The notes under the pieces: generated by a model
The model's input: only the letters and a program-made list of their open reading frames with translations
What the model was told of the DNA's origin: nothing
Database searches by the model: none
Program-made: the position numbers and the translations under genes
Shown here: piece by piece, positions 45,214 to 56,368 of the stretch
Layout of the letters: each line of letters begins with the position of its first letter
How positions within the stretch are numbered: the first letter of the stretch is position 1
Source: Onishia taeanensis
GTDB taxonomy: Bacteria; Pseudomonadota; Gammaproteobacteria; Pseudomonadales; Halomonadaceae
Direction of reading: 5' to 3'
DNA: 64,000 bases
Assembly: GCF_900100755.1 (NCBI RefSeq)
Contig: NZ_FNCI01000003.1
Span: 372,001-436,000, forward strand

Positions 45214-47268
45214 ATGTCGAATTCCGCGTCGAACACCGCCAACCCTTCGCGCAAGATCCTGGTCACCAGCGCCCTGCCCTACGCCAACGGTGCCATCCAC
45301 CTTGGCCACCTACTGGAGTACATTCAGACCGATATCTGGGTGCGCTTCCAGAAAAGTCGCGGGCACCAGTGCCACTACGTCTGCGCCGACGACGCCCATG
45401 GTACGGCCATCATGCTGCGCGCAGAACAGGAAGGCATCACATCCGAGGCCCTGATCGAGCGGGTTTCCCGCGACCACCAGGACGACTTCGCCCGCTTCGG
45501 CGTCGGGTTCGACAACTATCATTCGACTCACTCGCCGGAAAACCGCCATTTCAGCGAGCTGATCTATACCCGGCTTCGCGAGAAGGGCCATATCGCGACC
45601 CGTGACATCGAGCAGATGTATGACCCGATCAAGGGCCTTTTCCTGGCCGACCGTTTCATCAAAGGCACCTGCCCCAAATGCAAGACCGATGATCAGTACG
45701 GCGACAACTGTGAGGCCTGCGGCGCGACCTATACCCCGGCAGAGCTGATCGACCCCGTCTCGGCGATCTCGGGCGCTACTCCTGAGGTGAGAAGCTCGAC
45801 TCACTATTTCTTCAAGCTGCCTGATTTTGCCGACTTCATGCAGGGGTGGATCAATGACGGCCATGTGCAGCCGCAGATCCGCAACAAGTTGCTGGAATGG
45901 TTCGAATCCGGCTTCAACGAGTGGGATATCTCGCGCGATGCGCCCTACTTTGGCTTCGAGATCCCCGATGCACCGGGCAAGTACTTCTACGTATGGCTCG
46001 ACGCACCGATCGGCTACCTGGCCAGCTTCCAGAATCTCTGCGAGCGCGAAGGCCTGGATTTCGACAGCTACTGGCAACCCGGCTCGGATGCCGAGGTCTA
46101 TCACTTCATCGGCAAGGACATCGTCTACTTCCATGCCCTGTTCTGGCCGGCGATGCTACACGGTGCCGACTTCCGCACCCCTACCGCGGTCAACTGCCAC
46201 GGCTTCGTGACCGTCAACGGCGCCAAGATGTCCAAGTCCCGTGGCACCTTCATCAAGGCCGCCACCTACGCGGAGTACCTGAACCCCGAGTATCTGCGCT
46301 ACTACTTTGCCGCCAAGCTGACCGCCGGCGTCGATGACCTGGACTTGAACCTCGAGGACTTCGCCGCTCGGGTCAACGCGGACCTGGTGGGCAAGGTGGT
46401 CAATATCGCCAGCCGCTGTGCCGGCTTCGTCAAGAAACTCGGCGGCGGTCAGCTAAGCGCGCATTGCGCGCAACCCCAGCTAGTGGCCCGCTTCATCGCC
46501 GCCGGCGACGCCATCGCCGAGGAGTTCGAAGCCCGTGAATTCGGCCGCGCCATGCGCCGGATCATGGAACTGGCCGACGAGGCCAATACCTATATCGCCG
46601 AGGCCGAGCCCTGGGTGCTTGCCAAGCAGGAAGGCCGTGAGCAGGAGGTGCTCGACATCTGTTCGGTCGGTATCAACCTGTTCCGTCAGCTGATGGTCTA
46701 CCTCGCCCCGGTCGTGCCCCAGATGGCTGACGATGCCATGGCCTTCCTGCAGCTCGAGTCGCTTGACTGGGAAAGCCGCCGCGATGTGCTGCTGGGTCAC
46801 GCCATTGCCAAGTTCAAGCCGCTGATGACGCGCATCGAGCGCGACAAGATCGACGGCATGATCGAGGCCTCCAAGGAAGACCTCGCCGAGGAGAAGAAAA
46901 TGAAAGAAACCGCCAAGGGGCCATTGGCCGATGATCCCATTGCCGAGGAAATCGGCTTCGATGACTTCAGCAAGGTCGACCTGCGCATCGCCCGCATCGC
47001 CAAGGCGGAATACGTCGAAGGGGCCGACAAGCTGCTCAAGCTGACGCTCGATCTCGGCGGCGAGACGCGCACGGTCTTCTCCGGCATCCGCAAGGCCTAT
47101 GCCCCCGAGGCCCTCGAGGGGCACCTGACGGTGATGGTCGCCAACCTGGCACCGCGCAAGATGCGCTTCGGTATCTCCGAGGGCATGGTGCTGGCCGCCG
47201 GCAACGACGACGGCATCTATTTGCTGGAGCCGCACAGCGGCGCCGAGCCGGGACAGCGTGTGACCTGA
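45214..47268 (+). CDS. metG: Methionyl-tRNA synthetase
   Basis: 684 residues, near the 677 of E. coli. It charges tRNA-Met in the cytoplasm. The class I HIGH-type motif is seen in [18 protein letters not shown] (shown by HLGH), the zinc-binding cysteines in [18 protein letters not shown], and KMSKS at residues 338-342. The C-terminal tRNA-binding OB domain begins [13 protein letters not shown] and is fused, as in the E. coli type. The ATG at 45214 starts the family sequence; the ribosome-binding site is weak. A terminator follows. In Pseudomonas it sits next to mrp; here it does not. Confidence 0.96.
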   Translation: MSNSASNTANPSRKILVTSALPYANGAIHLGHLLEYIQTDIWVRFQKSRGHQCHYVCADDAHGTAIMLRAEQEGITSEALIERVSRDHQDDFARFGVGFDNYHSTHSPENRHFSELIYTRLREKGHIATRDIEQMYDPIKGLFLADRFIKGTCPKCKTDDQYGDNCEACGATYTPAELIDPVSAISGATPEVRSSTHYFFKLPDFADFMQGWINDGHVQPQIRNKLLEWFESGFNEWDISRDAPYFGFEIPDAPGKYFYVWLDAPIGYLASFQNLCEREGLDFDSYWQPGSDAEVYHFIGKDIVYFHALFWPAMLHGADFRTPTAVNCHGFVTVNGAKMSKSRGTFIKAATYAEYLNPEYLRYYFAAKLTAGVDDLDLNLEDFAARVNADLVGKVVNIASRCAGFVKKLGGGQLSAHCAQPQLVARFIAAGDAIAEEFEAREFGRAMRRIMELADEANTYIAEAEPWVLAKQEGREQEVLDICSVGINLFRQLMVYLAPVVPQMADDAMAFLQLESLDWESRRDVLLGHAIAKFKPLMTRIERDKIDGMIEASKEDLAEEKKMKETAKGPLADDPIAEEIGFDDFSKVDLRIARIAKAEYVEGADKLLKLTLDLGGETRTVFSGIRKAYAPEALEGHLTVMVANLAPRKMRFGISEGMVLAAGNDDGIYLLEPHSGAEPGQRVT

Positions 47269-47363
47269 AGCAAGGCCTGTGCGCCATGTCCGGTATTCCA
47301 TGGCGCCTACTGCATGGACGGTACGCATGACCGAAGTGAAGGACGGCCCTATCCATCAACCAG

Positions 47364-47393
47364 CGCGCAGCCAAGGCTGCGCGTTTTCCTTTC
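47364..47393 (+). terminator. Rho-independent terminator of metG
   Basis: Nine-bp stem CGCGCAGCC (47364-47372) / GGCTGCGCG (47375-47383) followed by TTTTCCTTTC. The loop is short. It lies about 95 bp after the metG stop. Confidence 0.72.
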
Positions 47394-47518
47394 TTCAGGG
47401 TCAGGCATTCAAGCAAATGCCGCACCAGCCGATAAGCGATTATCATCCCAAGCATCCATTGATCACTCAGGCGACATGACAGGCTCTCAGTGCCTAGACG
47501 CCAACCTGGTGGAAACTC

Positions 47519-49084
47519 ATGCTCTCAGCACTGCATTCTCTGCGTTATCGTTTTGTCTTCGCCTTGCTGGGGTTGTTGATCATTGCGCTGGTGACCCTGG
47601 TCGCTTTTACGCGCTTCACCCTCATGCCGGAGATGCTCAAGGATGAGTCCAACCAGGCTCATGAGGCGCTCGACCGAGCACAGCGAGCCATCGATAACGA
47701 AATGCTCCACCTGGAAATGCTCAGCCAAGACTGGGCCTCCTGGGATGACAGCTATCAGTTCATGCGCGACGGGAATCAACACTTTTTAGCCTCCAATCTT
47801 GGCGATGTTTCCATCTTCCAGGACGCCGACCTGAGCATGATTGCCTTCATGAAGCCCCAAGGTCAGCTTTACTGGTTAAGCGGCATAAGTCCGGTCGACA
47901 GCAAGCCAGAGGGGTGCGCCGCACTCGATACGCAGTGTCAGTGGGCTCGCCCCTTTCTCGAAACCTTGAAGCAACGCATTGCCGACGATCCCGCCAAGGA
48001 GGGCCTTACTTGGTTTCAGGCCTACCCTCAGAAGGCCCTGGTCAGCGTTCAGCCCATTCTTCGCAGCGATGGCAGCGGGCCACTCAGAGGATGGCTCGCC
48101 ATGATACGTCCGATGAGCGCTGAATGGCTGAGAAAGCTGCACAACAGCACGGGCCTGCCGATCGAGGTGCAGCACGCGACCGACCAACAGCAGCCGCTCA
48201 AGCTGGAACGCCTCAATGACCAGACCATGCGTGCCAGCCGGCTCATCCCAGCGGCCCCAAGAGGCGAGCAGCTCTCCATTGAGATCGATTTGCCCCGCCA
48301 ACGCCTGAACAGTCGCATCGAGGCCATGAATCTCGGGCTTTCCTGGACCCTGAGCCTGATGGGGCTGTTGCTCCTTCTGGTGCTATGGATGCTCGAGCGC
48401 ATGGTGCTGAACCCGCTACGGCTGTTCGCGATCTTCACCCGCCAGGTGCGGCGCCCGGAGCGCACCGATGTTCCCGCGACGCTCCTGAAGCGGCGCGACG
48501 AAATAGGCATTCTGGCTCGTCAATTCCAGCAGCTGCTCGAATTTCAGCGCCAGCAGAAGGCGGAACTGGTCGAACTCTCGGAACGGGACCCGCTTACCGG
48601 GTTGGCCAACCGACGGCGCTTCGATGAACATCTGGCAACGTCGATGAAGATGGATAAGCGACGCGAGCAGTCAACGGCCCTGGTGGTCATCGACATTGAC
48701 CACTACAAGGCCTTCAACGATCAGTATGGCCACCCGGCTGGCGATGCCTGCCTGCAGGCGCTGGCCAAGGTGATGAGCGCTCATTTCAATCATCCCGAAC
48801 AGCTGATCGCCCGCACTGGCGGCGAGGAATTCATGGCGGTGCTGCCCAACACCTCGCAGCAATCGGCAGTCGACTCGGCCGACCGCCTACGCGCCGAGAT
48901 CGAGGCACTGGGGATTCCGCATTCGGGCAAGGTCGTAACCATCAGCGCCGGCGTCGCCTGCAGCACGCCTGACACCCCCTTGAGTGCCTTGCAGTTGATC
49001 GAGTCCGGCGACCAGGCGCTCTACGCAGCAAAGGATTCAGGACGCAACCAGGTCATACCCTTCGAATATCTCGACATGGCATGA
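47519..49084 (+). CDS. Membrane diguanylate cyclase with CHASE4-type sensor
   Basis: 521 residues. A membrane segment (about 10-32), a periplasmic domain with DWASWDDSYQF (the CHASE4 signature) and a second membrane segment (about 275-298) precede a GGDEF domain. The active motif is GGEEF (residues 434-438), so it should make cyclic di-GMP from two GTP. The RxxD inhibitory site before the motif is absent, so product feedback is probably weak. The start ATG has GGTGGAA. No phosphodiesterase is beside it; the EAL gene at the window start could be an opposite partner. Confidence 0.88.
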   Translation: MLSALHSLRYRFVFALLGLLIIALVTLVAFTRFTLMPEMLKDESNQAHEALDRAQRAIDNEMLHLEMLSQDWASWDDSYQFMRDGNQHFLASNLGDVSIFQDADLSMIAFMKPQGQLYWLSGISPVDSKPEGCAALDTQCQWARPFLETLKQRIADDPAKEGLTWFQAYPQKALVSVQPILRSDGSGPLRGWLAMIRPMSAEWLRKLHNSTGLPIEVQHATDQQQPLKLERLNDQTMRASRLIPAAPRGEQLSIEIDLPRQRLNSRIEAMNLGLSWTLSLMGLLLLLVLWMLERMVLNPLRLFAIFTRQVRRPERTDVPATLLKRRDEIGILARQFQQLLEFQRQQKAELVELSERDPLTGLANRRRFDEHLATSMKMDKRREQSTALVVIDIDHYKAFNDQYGHPAGDACLQALAKVMSAHFNHPEQLIARTGGEEFMAVLPNTSQQSAVDSADRLRAEIEALGIPHSGKVVTISAGVACSTPDTPLSALQLIESGDQALYAAKDSGRNQVIPFEYLDMA

Positions 49085-49104
49085 CGGCTGATGGCCAGCC
49101 CGGT

Positions 49105-49132
49105 ATGACGCGCACTCCCCCCGCGCTATAAT
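49105..49132 (+). promoter_or_regulatory. Predicted promoter of the rnf operon
   Basis: ATGACG (49105-49110) and a perfect TATAAT (49127-49132) with 16-bp spacing, about 70 bp before rnfA. Only the -10 is a full match. Confidence 0.55.
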
Positions 49133-49203
49133 CCTCCGCTCGACGTCGTCGGCGCTCGGCGGCGCCCATCTTGGTTATCCACTTCTCGCTGCATGGGCGG
49201 GCT

Positions 49204-49794
49204 ATGACCCACTATTTCCTGATTCTGGTCAGCACGGCGCTGGTCAACAACTTCGTGCTGGTGCAGTTTCTCGGTCTCTGCCCGTTCATGGGGGTCTCCA
49301 ACAAGCTGGAGTCTGCGATGGGCATGTCGCTGGCCACCACCTTCGTACTGACGCTGTCCTCGGTGGCAAGTTACCTGACCTTTCACTACCTGCTGGCCCC
49401 ACTGGGGCTCGAGTATCTGCGCACCATTGCCTTCATCATGGTGATCGCGGTGATCGTGCAGTTCACGGAACTGATGGTGAAAAAGGTCAGCCCGCTGCTT
49501 TATCAGGTGCTGGGCATTTTCCTGCCGCTGATCACCACCAACTGTGCGGTACTCGGCGTGGCACTGCTATCGCTCAACCGTCAATCGAGCTTCATGGAAG
49601 CTGCTCTCTATGGCTTCGGCGCGGCACTGGGCTTCTCGCTGGTACTGGTGCTCTTCGCCGCCATGCGCGAGCGCCTGGCGGTAGCCGATGTGCCCCGCCC
49701 CTTCCGAGGTGCCGCCATTGCCATGATCACGGCGAGCCTGATGTCGCTGGCCTTCATGGGCTTCTCGGGGCTCGTGCAAGTAGGGCAGAGCTGA
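49204..49794 (+). CDS. rnfA: Rnf electron transport complex subunit A
   Basis: 196 residues (E. coli RsxA has 193), six membrane segments. The frame begins [18 protein letters not shown] (shown by its start) at the ATG at 49204; an upstream GTG-type extension is rejected. RnfA and RnfE form the inverted pair of membrane subunits that bind an intramembrane Fe-S cluster; the conserved cysteines are in LGLCPFMG and ITTNCAVLG. It opens a six-gene operon. Confidence 0.95.
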   Translation: MTHYFLILVSTALVNNFVLVQFLGLCPFMGVSNKLESAMGMSLATTFVLTLSSVASYLTFHYLLAPLGLEYLRTIAFIMVIAVIVQFTELMVKKVSPLLYQVLGIFLPLITTNCAVLGVALLSLNRQSSFMEAALYGFGAALGFSLVLVLFAAMRERLAVADVPRPFRGAAIAMITASLMSLAFMGFSGLVQVGQS

Positions 49795-50427
49795 ATGATG
49801 CTGGAATGGATCAACGACCACGGCATTCTGGCCGCCATTTTTGCCCTTGCCGGCCTGTCGGTCGCTTTGGGCGCCCTGCTGGGCTATGCAGGAGAGCGCT
49901 TTCGCGTCGATGACGACCCAGTGGTCGAACGCATCGACGCCCTGCTGCCCCAGACCCAGTGCGGCCAGTGCGGCTATCCCGGCTGCAAGCCCTACGCCGA
50001 GGCCATCAGCCAGGGCGATGTAATCAACAAGTGTCCGCCCGGCGGCGATGCCACCATCGCCGCCCTGGCCGATTTACTGGGTCGGGAGGCCACGCCGCTG
50101 GATGGTGAGGCCCAGGACGCGCCACGGGTCGCCTATATCCGCGAAGACGAGTGCATCGGCTGCACCAAGTGCATTCAAGCCTGCCCGGTCGACGCCATTC
50201 TCGGCGCCGCCAAGCACATGCACACCGTGATCGCCGACGAATGCACCGGCTGCGATCTATGCCTGGAGCCCTGCCCGGTGGACTGCATCGACATGATTCC
50301 CCGCGACGACGACGCCTGGCAGCCGCCGCTGCCGGCAGGCCCCGGCCACCGCCCGACGGCACTGCTAATTACCAGTGACCGGGCGCAACCACCCCATACG
50401 CCACGCCAGGAGGCCACCCATGGCTAG
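49795..50427 (+). CDS. rnfB: Rnf complex subunit B (ferredoxin-like)
   Basis: 210 residues. An N-terminal membrane anchor is followed by the cluster motif CGQCGYPGC with a later cysteine, then two ferredoxin-type [4Fe-4S] motifs [12 protein letters not shown] and [12 protein letters not shown]. RnfB accepts electrons from ferredoxin or hands them on within the complex. Start codons at 49795 and 49798 are both possible. It overlaps rnfC by eight bases. Confidence 0.95.
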   Translation: MMLEWINDHGILAAIFALAGLSVALGALLGYAGERFRVDDDPVVERIDALLPQTQCGQCGYPGCKPYAEAISQGDVINKCPPGGDATIAALADLLGREATPLDGEAQDAPRVAYIREDECIGCTKCIQACPVDAILGAAKHMHTVIADECTGCDLCLEPCPVDCIDMIPRDDDAWQPPLPAGPGHRPTALLITSDRAQPPHTPRQEATHG

Positions 50428-52234
50428 GGCCTTCGACTTCCCCGGCGGCATTCATCCTCCTGCGCGCAAGGCAGCCTCCACTCAGCACCGCATCGCCACG
50501 GCCGCCCTGCCGCGTCGGGTGATACTGCCGCTAGGACAGCACGCCGGCCAGCCCGCCGAGCCCTGCGTGGAAGTGGGGCAGCGGGTCGACACCGGCACCC
50601 GCGTGGCCAAAGCACAGGGCCTGATCAGCGCCGATGTGCATGCCAGCATCACCGGCGAGGTCGTTGCCATCGGCTCCTATCCGGTCCCACACCCTGCAGG
50701 CCGCGAGGAGACCTGCATCGTGATCGAGGGCGATGGTATCCGCGACGACTGGGCACTGCTGCCGTCACTCGATTGGCGCCGCGCCGATCACGCTACCCTG
50801 CACGCCCGTCTCGATGCCTCCGGCGTGGTGGGCCTGGGTGGCGCGGGATTTCCTACCCAGGTGAAAGCCAGAGTCCGCGAGCGAAACGCCATCGACACCC
50901 TGATCGTCAATGCCGCCGAGTGTGAGCCCTATATCAGCGCCGATGACATGGCCCTGCGTGAGCATGCCGCCGACGTGCTGGAAGGCGCCCGGCTGATAGC
51001 GAAGCTGAGCGGCGCCCAGCGCATCATCATCGGCATCGAAGATGACAAGCCCGAGGCGATAAGGGCCCTAGAGCGGGGCATCGCAGCCGGCCAGGCGCAC
51101 CCCCTTCCCATCAGCCTCAAGCCCTTTCCCGCCCGCTACCCTAGCGGCGGCGAAAAACAGCTGATCAAGCGACTGCTCGATCGCGAGGTGCCAAGTAGGG
51201 GCCTGCCGGCCGATATCGGCGTGCTTTGCCACAATCCCGGCACCCTGCTTGCCGCTCTGCAGGCCGTGCGCGACGGGCGCCCGCTGGTATCGCGCGTTAT
51301 CACCCTGACCGGTGAAGCCCTGGCACGCCCCGGCAACGTCGAGGCCCGCCTGGGTACGCCGATGAATGAACTGCTTGCCACTGCAGGCCTCGATGATGAC
51401 CGGCTCGCCCGGTTGATAATGGGCGGGCCCATGATGGGCATGGAGCTCTCGCGCCTCGACCTGCCGGTGGTCAAATCTAGCAACTGCCTGATCGCCGCCA
51501 CGCTTGATGAGCTGCCGCCACCGCCCGCCGAGCAGCCCTGCATCCGCTGCGGCGCCTGTGAAGATGCCTGCCCGGCCGGTCTGCTACCTCAGCAGCTCTA
51601 CTGGTTCGCCAGGTCCCGAGAGCACGAAAAGGCAGAACTGTTCAACCTCTTCGACTGCATCGAGTGCGGCGCCTGTAGCTACGTCTGCCCAAGCCACATC
51701 CCGCTGGTGGATTACTACCGCGCCGCCAAGAGCGAGATCCGCGCCAACGCCTTCGAGGCCCGCAAGGCCGAGCATGCCAAGCATCGCTTCGAGTTTCGCC
51801 AAGCCCGCATCGAGCGTGAGGCGGCCGAGAAGGAAGCGAGGCGCCAAGCGCGGGCCCAGGCCGCGAAACGCCCCACCAGCATGGCCGCCAATTCCACCAC
51901 GTCTGCTGCCGAATCGACGGCGCAGCCACAGCCGGCAACGGCAGATGCCGACCTCAAATCGTTGCGCATCGCCCAGGCTGCGGCCAAGGCCGCCGTGCGC
52001 AAGGCAGAAAAAGTCCTCGCCCGGGTCAGCCAGTCGACGAGCCACAAGGGGCAGCCTCAGGGACAGAGTGATGGCGAAATCGAGGATCTCGAGGTGCAGC
52101 TTGCCACCGCCCGGGAGAATCTCGCCGCCATTGAGGCGCGCCTGGCTGCGGCCAAGGACGCTGCAGCAGGCACCACTCAAGCGCCTACCCCACCAAGCCG
52201 ATCAGCGGACACCGATCAGGAGCGCACCCCATGA
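50420..52234 (+). CDS. rnfC: Rnf complex subunit C (NADH-binding side)
   Basis: 604 residues from the ATG at 50420, preceded by AGGAGG. The NADH/FMN-binding part has [15 protein letters not shown], and two [4Fe-4S] motifs follow ([24 protein letters not shown]). The C-terminal tail is Ala/Lys/Arg-rich coiled coil. RnfC exchanges electrons with NAD(H). It overlaps rnfB and rnfD, so the operon is translationally coupled. Confidence 0.95.
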   Translation: MARAFDFPGGIHPPARKAASTQHRIATAALPRRVILPLGQHAGQPAEPCVEVGQRVDTGTRVAKAQGLISADVHASITGEVVAIGSYPVPHPAGREETCIVIEGDGIRDDWALLPSLDWRRADHATLHARLDASGVVGLGGAGFPTQVKARVRERNAIDTLIVNAAECEPYISADDMALREHAADVLEGARLIAKLSGAQRIIIGIEDDKPEAIRALERGIAAGQAHPLPISLKPFPARYPSGGEKQLIKRLLDREVPSRGLPADIGVLCHNPGTLLAALQAVRDGRPLVSRVITLTGEALARPGNVEARLGTPMNELLATAGLDDDRLARLIMGGPMMGMELSRLDLPVVKSSNCLIAATLDELPPPPAEQPCIRCGACEDACPAGLLPQQLYWFARSREHEKAELFNLFDCIECGACSYVCPSHIPLVDYYRAAKSEIRANAFEARKAEHAKHRFEFRQARIEREAAEKEARRQARAQAAKRPTSMAANSTTSAAESTAQPQPATADADLKSLRIAQAAAKAAVRKAEKVLARVSQSTSHKGQPQGQSDGEIEDLEVQLATARENLAAIEARLAAAKDAAAGTTQAPTPPSRSADTDQERTP

Positions 52235-53313
52235 GCCTGATGCATCAAAGCCAGGTGAGCCGACAGCCCACCGACACTGGCCGAGTCATGGCCTGGCTGC
52301 TGCTGTCGACCCTGCCCGGCATCGCGACCCTAACCTGGCACTTTGGCCTGGGGGTGCTTTCCAACGTGCTGCTGGCCGGTGCCTTCGGTATCGGCCTGGA
52401 GGCACTGGTACTGCGCCTGCGCCGCCGCACGGTTCGCCCGGTGCTCGCCGACAATAGCGCCCTGGTGACCGGCGTCTTGCTCGGCGCTTCACTGCCACCG
52501 GGCACCAGCCTATGGCTGATCCTGGTCGGCATGGTGGCGGCTATCGTGGTCGCCAAGCAGCTCTATGGCGGCCTTGGCCAGAACCCCTTCAATCCGGCGA
52601 TGGTGGGCTACGCGCTACTGCTGATCAGCTTCCCGGCCGCCATGACGCAGTGGGCGGCTCCCCACGGGCTGCTGAGCGCGGACGGCCTGTCTCTGGGCGA
52701 GCTGCTGGCCCGCGTCACTGGCATGAGCTCCGGTATGAACACCGGCCCCGGCGTTGACGCCTGGAGCGGCGCCACCCCGCTGGACGCCTTCAAGCACAAG
52801 CCCGATGCCCTGCTCGCCAGCGAGTTCTGGGCCTCGAATCCCTTGCCCGACGGCACCCAGGCGGCCTGGCGAAACGTGGCCCTGGCCTGGCTTGCCGGCG
52901 GTGCGCTGCTGCTCTACAAGCGCTTGATCGGTTGGCAGATCCCGCTGTCGATGCTGACGGCCATGGGCGTGCTGGCCGGCTTTTCGTATGCCGTCGACCC
53001 CAGCCACCATGGCTCGCCGGCCTTTCACTGGCTGAGCGGGGCCGCCGTGTTCGGCGCCTTCTTCATTGCCACCGATCCGGTCAGTGCGGCGACCAGCCGC
53101 AAGGGCAAGCTCTACTACGGCGCCGGCATTGGCGTGCTGGTCATGCTGATCCGTGAGGCCGGTGCCTACCCGGATGCGGTGGCCTTCGCCGTGCTGCTGA
53201 TGAACTTCACAGTGCCCTTCATCGACTACTACACCCAGCCCCGCACTCAGGGCCATGCCCGGCCCAATCGCGGCATCAAGGTCACCAGGCTCGACGACGA
53301 GGAGGCTTCATGA
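52231..53313 (+). CDS. rnfD: Rnf complex subunit D
   Basis: 360 residues, about nine membrane segments. The covalent flavin site is SGAT in DAWSGATPLDAF, with Thr182 as the likely FMN-bearing residue. RnfD is a membrane subunit that links electron flow to ion pumping. It overlaps rnfC and rnfG by four bases each (ATGA). Confidence 0.95.
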   Translation: MSLMHQSQVSRQPTDTGRVMAWLLLSTLPGIATLTWHFGLGVLSNVLLAGAFGIGLEALVLRLRRRTVRPVLADNSALVTGVLLGASLPPGTSLWLILVGMVAAIVVAKQLYGGLGQNPFNPAMVGYALLLISFPAAMTQWAAPHGLLSADGLSLGELLARVTGMSSGMNTGPGVDAWSGATPLDAFKHKPDALLASEFWASNPLPDGTQAAWRNVALAWLAGGALLLYKRLIGWQIPLSMLTAMGVLAGFSYAVDPSHHGSPAFHWLSGAAVFGAFFIATDPVSAATSRKGKLYYGAGIGVLVMLIREAGAYPDAVAFAVLLMNFTVPFIDYYTQPRTQGHARPNRGIKVTRLDDEEAS

Positions 53314-54074
53314 GCACGCCCTCTCACCGCCAGGATGCGCCGCAAGACGATGCCTCCCATCACCAAGCTCGCCGTAGTGCGCCAATGCGCCGCGCCATTC
53401 TCAGAGCCGCCGTAGGCCTGGGGCTCTTTGCCATGCTCACCGCAGGCATCGTCGCCGGCACACGCGCCTTGACCGCCGAGCGCATCGCCGATAATCGCCA
53501 GGCAAGCCAACATAGCCAGCTTGTGGAGGTGTTGCCTGAGGAGCTGGCCGATGTCGATATCCAGCGCCTTGTCGACGCCGCCTTCACGCTGCCGGCGAGC
53601 CCTGCGCTGGGGCAGATGGCCTCCTTCACGGCATGGCGAGCATCCAAGCAAGTCAACCAAGGGGAAGGCCGCCAGGACGCCGCCGCCGTGGTACTGCCGG
53701 TGATCGCCCCCAACGGCTACAGCGGTGACATCGAGCTGCTGGTAGGCATCACCGCGTCGGGCACCATCAGTGGGGTGCGGGTGACTCGCCACCAGGAAAC
53801 GCCTGGACTGGGCGATGCCATCGAGTCACGCAAGAGCGACTGGATCGAGGACTTCACCGGCCACAGCCTCGGCGACCCCGGGCCAAGCGGTTGGGCGGTG
53901 ACCAAGGACGGCGGCGACTTCGACGCCTTTACCGGCGCCACCATCACTCCTCGTGCCGTGGTGGACGCCGTGCATCGCAGCCTTGGCTATGTGCGCGATC
54001 ACCATGAGCGCCTGTTTGGCGACATGCCCGACACACCAACCCCCGACGCCGAACAGCAGGAAGCAATGCCATGA
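53310..54074 (+). CDS. rnfG: Rnf complex subunit G
   Basis: 254 residues. One N-terminal membrane anchor (about 27-50) and a periplasmic FMN-binding domain with TGAT in [12 protein letters not shown]; Thr211 is the likely covalent FMN site. The N-terminus is extended relative to E. coli by a Gln/His-rich stretch of about 25 residues. It overlaps rnfE by four bases. Confidence 0.94.
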   Translation: MSTPSHRQDAPQDDASHHQARRSAPMRRAILRAAVGLGLFAMLTAGIVAGTRALTAERIADNRQASQHSQLVEVLPEELADVDIQRLVDAAFTLPASPALGQMASFTAWRASKQVNQGEGRQDAAAVVLPVIAPNGYSGDIELLVGITASGTISGVRVTRHQETPGLGDAIESRKSDWIEDFTGHSLGDPGPSGWAVTKDGGDFDAFTGATITPRAVVDAVHRSLGYVRDHHERLFGDMPDTPTPDAEQQEAMP

Positions 54075-54775
54075 GCCAGTTCAATGAACTCGCCCGCAAC
54101 GGCCTGTGGTCCAACAACCCGGCGCTGGTGCAGTTACTGGGCCTGTGCCCGCTGCTCGCGGTCAGCGGCAGCGTCGTCAATGCCCTGGGCCTGGGGCTCG
54201 CCACTCTGCTGGTGCTGGTCGGCTCCAACGTCTCGGTGTCGCTGATTCGCCACCATGTGCCCGAGACGGTGCGCCTGCCGGCATTCGTGATGATCATCGC
54301 CGCCTTCGTCACCTGCGCCGACCTGCTGATGCAGGCCTACACCTATCAGCTGCACCAGATACTCGGCATCTTCATTCCGCTGATCGTCACCAACTGCGCG
54401 ATCCTTGGCCGTGCCGACGGCTTCGCGGCCAAGAATCCGCTGCTGCCGGCGGCCACAGATGGCCTGATGATGGGGCTCGGCTTTGCCGCCGTACTGGTGG
54501 TACTGGGCGCAGTGCGCGAGCTTTTTGGCCAGGGCACCCTCTTCACCCAGATGGACCTGCTATTCGGGCCGATCGCCGCCAATTGGGGCATCACCGTCTT
54601 TCCCCATTACGACTTCCTGTTCCTGGTGCTGCCTCCCGGCGCCTTTTTCGCCACCGGACTGCTGATCGCCCTGAAGAACCTGATCGATGATCGCAAGGCG
54701 CGTCTTCGCGCCACACAGCAACCGAATAGCCCCACCGAGAATCGGCGGGTCAGGGTCACCGGCACCATCCGCTGA
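54071..54775 (+). CDS. rnfE: Rnf complex subunit E
   Basis: 234 residues, six membrane segments, the partner of RnfA in the inverted pair. The conserved cysteines are visible in [11 protein letters not shown] and [12 protein letters not shown]. It completes the rnfABCDGE order seen in Gammaproteobacteria. The complex couples electron transfer between ferredoxin and NAD to ion movement; which ion cannot be told from this sequence. nth follows at 86 bp, as in Pseudomonas. Confidence 0.94.
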   Translation: MSQFNELARNGLWSNNPALVQLLGLCPLLAVSGSVVNALGLGLATLLVLVGSNVSVSLIRHHVPETVRLPAFVMIIAAFVTCADLLMQAYTYQLHQILGIFIPLIVTNCAILGRADGFAAKNPLLPAATDGLMMGLGFAAVLVVLGAVRELFGQGTLFTQMDLLFGPIAANWGITVFPHYDFLFLVLPPGAFFATGLLIALKNLIDDRKARLRATQQPNSPTENRRVRVTGTIR

Positions 54776-54860
54776 GCCTTACCCGGCATCACAACGACAG
54801 ACGCTGCGACAACAGCCACCGCCCTCGGGACGCCCTCGAGAATAGAAAAACGGAACCCTC

Positions 54861-55499
54861 ATGAACGCCCATAAACGCCACGAGATATTCACCCGCCTGC
54901 GCGAGCACATGCCCGAACCGACCACCGAGCTAAACTGGAGTACGCCCTTCGAGCTGCTCGCCGCGGTGCTGCTGTCGGCGCAGGCCACGGATGTCGGCGT
55001 CAACAAGGCCACTGCGCGGCTTTTCCCGGAGGCTAACACCCCCGAGGCCATCCTCGCGCTGGGACTTGATGGCCTCAAGGAACACATCAAGACCATCGGG
55101 CTATATAACACCAAGGCCGAGAATCTGATGAAGACCTGCCGGCTGCTGGTCGACCGTCACGGTGGCGAGGTACCGACCACCCGCAAGGCCCTGGAAGCCC
55201 TGCCGGGGGTCGGACGCAAGACCGCTAACGTCATCCTCAATACCGCCTTCGGCCAGCCCACCATCGCCGTCGACACCCATATCTTCCGGGTCTCGAACCG
55301 GACCGGCATCGCGCCCGGCAAAGACGTGCTGGAAGTCGAGAAGAAGCTGATGCGCCATGTACCCCGGGAGTTTCGCCAGGATGCCCACCATTGGCTGATC
55401 CTGCACGGCCGCTATACCTGCGTGGCACGCAAGCCGCGCTGTGGCAGCTGCGTGATTGAGGATTTATGCGAGTTTGCCGATAAAGTAGATATCGGCTGA
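54861..55499 (+). CDS. nth: Endonuclease III (DNA glycosylase/AP lyase)
   Basis: 212 residues, near the 211 of E. coli. It removes oxidised pyrimidines and cuts the abasic site. The helix-hairpin-helix LPGVGRKTANV carries Lys120 and the catalytic aspartate is Asp138 in VDTHIFRVSNR, both at the E. coli numbers. The C-terminal [4Fe-4S] set is C-x6-C-x2-C-x5-C. It follows rnfE, a conserved link. Confidence 0.97.
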   Translation: MNAHKRHEIFTRLREHMPEPTTELNWSTPFELLAAVLLSAQATDVGVNKATARLFPEANTPEAILALGLDGLKEHIKTIGLYNTKAENLMKTCRLLVDRHGGEVPTTRKALEALPGVGRKTANVILNTAFGQPTIAVDTHIFRVSNRTGIAPGKDVLEVEKKLMRHVPREFRQDAHHWLILHGRYTCVARKPRCGSCVIEDLCEFADKVDIG

Positions 55500-55555
55500 G
55501 TCGCCGCACTTCATGGCGGCGCGTCACTCCACCACCATGACCTCTAGGGACACCC

Positions 55556-56368
55556 ATGACCTGGCTCAAGTACCTAGTGTTGCCCCCCGTCATCAACGTC
55601 CTGCTGGGTGTATTGGGGCTGCTTTTCTGGCGCCGCCTGCCCTGGCTGGGAGCGTTCATGCTACTTCTTGGCGTGGGCGGCCTGCTGTGGCTTGCCACCC
55701 CCACCGCCAGCCATTGGCTGCGAGCCGGCCTGGAGCCCTACCCGCCAGTGACCCAGGACGAGCTGGCGTCGACCCAGGCCATCCTGGTGTTGGGCGGCGG
55801 CCGCGACTACCAGAGCCCCGAATTCGGCTGGGGTGATACGCCCAACAACGCCACCTGGCGCCGCCTCGCCTATGCCGCGCACCTGCACCGGCTCAGTGGT
55901 TTGCCCCTCATGGTCAGTGGTGGGCGAATGCACGGCGAGAAGCGTGCCGAGGCTACGCTGATGAAACTGGCATTGAGGGACAGTTTTGGGCTGGAACCCA
56001 CCTGGGTGGAAAGCCAAAGCCGTAATACAGCGGAAAATGCTCGCTTCAGCGCGGCCATGCTGCAACAGGCAGGGATTCATCGGGTGGCGCTGGTATCCCA
56101 GGCCTGGCACTTACCGCGGGCCGTGCGCGAATTCGAGGCGGCGGGGATCAGCGTTCTGCCCGCCCCCACCGACTTTGCCAGCCCGCCGCCAGACAGCCTC
56201 TGGGCCTGGCTGCCCCGCGCCTACCATCTGCGCCAGAGCAGCCAGGCGCTTCATGAGTGGCTTGGGCGTGGCGTGTTAGAAATTCGCGAATGGCTGAACA
56301 ACGATGTCGCGGCACTGCGCGACAAGAGCGTTAGCTTCTGGACTTCGACATTGTCAGACGCCCTCTAA
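55556..56368 (+). CDS. YdcF-family protein (DUF218, ElyC-like)
   Basis: 270 residues. Two N-terminal membrane segments (about 5-50) precede a DUF218 domain with ILVLGGGRDY, LPLMVSGGRMHGE and the nucleotide-like SQSRNTAENARFS. ElyC (YcbC) of E. coli belongs here and affects envelope precursor use; the family's reaction is not established. The 3' end overlaps the convergent GntR gene by four bases. Confidence 0.86.
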   Translation: MTWLKYLVLPPVINVLLGVLGLLFWRRLPWLGAFMLLLGVGGLLWLATPTASHWLRAGLEPYPPVTQDELASTQAILVLGGGRDYQSPEFGWGDTPNNATWRRLAYAAHLHRLSGLPLMVSGGRMHGEKRAEATLMKLALRDSFGLEPTWVESQSRNTAENARFSAAMLQQAGIHRVALVSQAWHLPRAVREFEAAGISVLPAPTDFASPPPDSLWAWLPRAYHLRQSSQALHEWLGRGVLEIREWLNNDVAALRDKSVSFWTSTLSDAL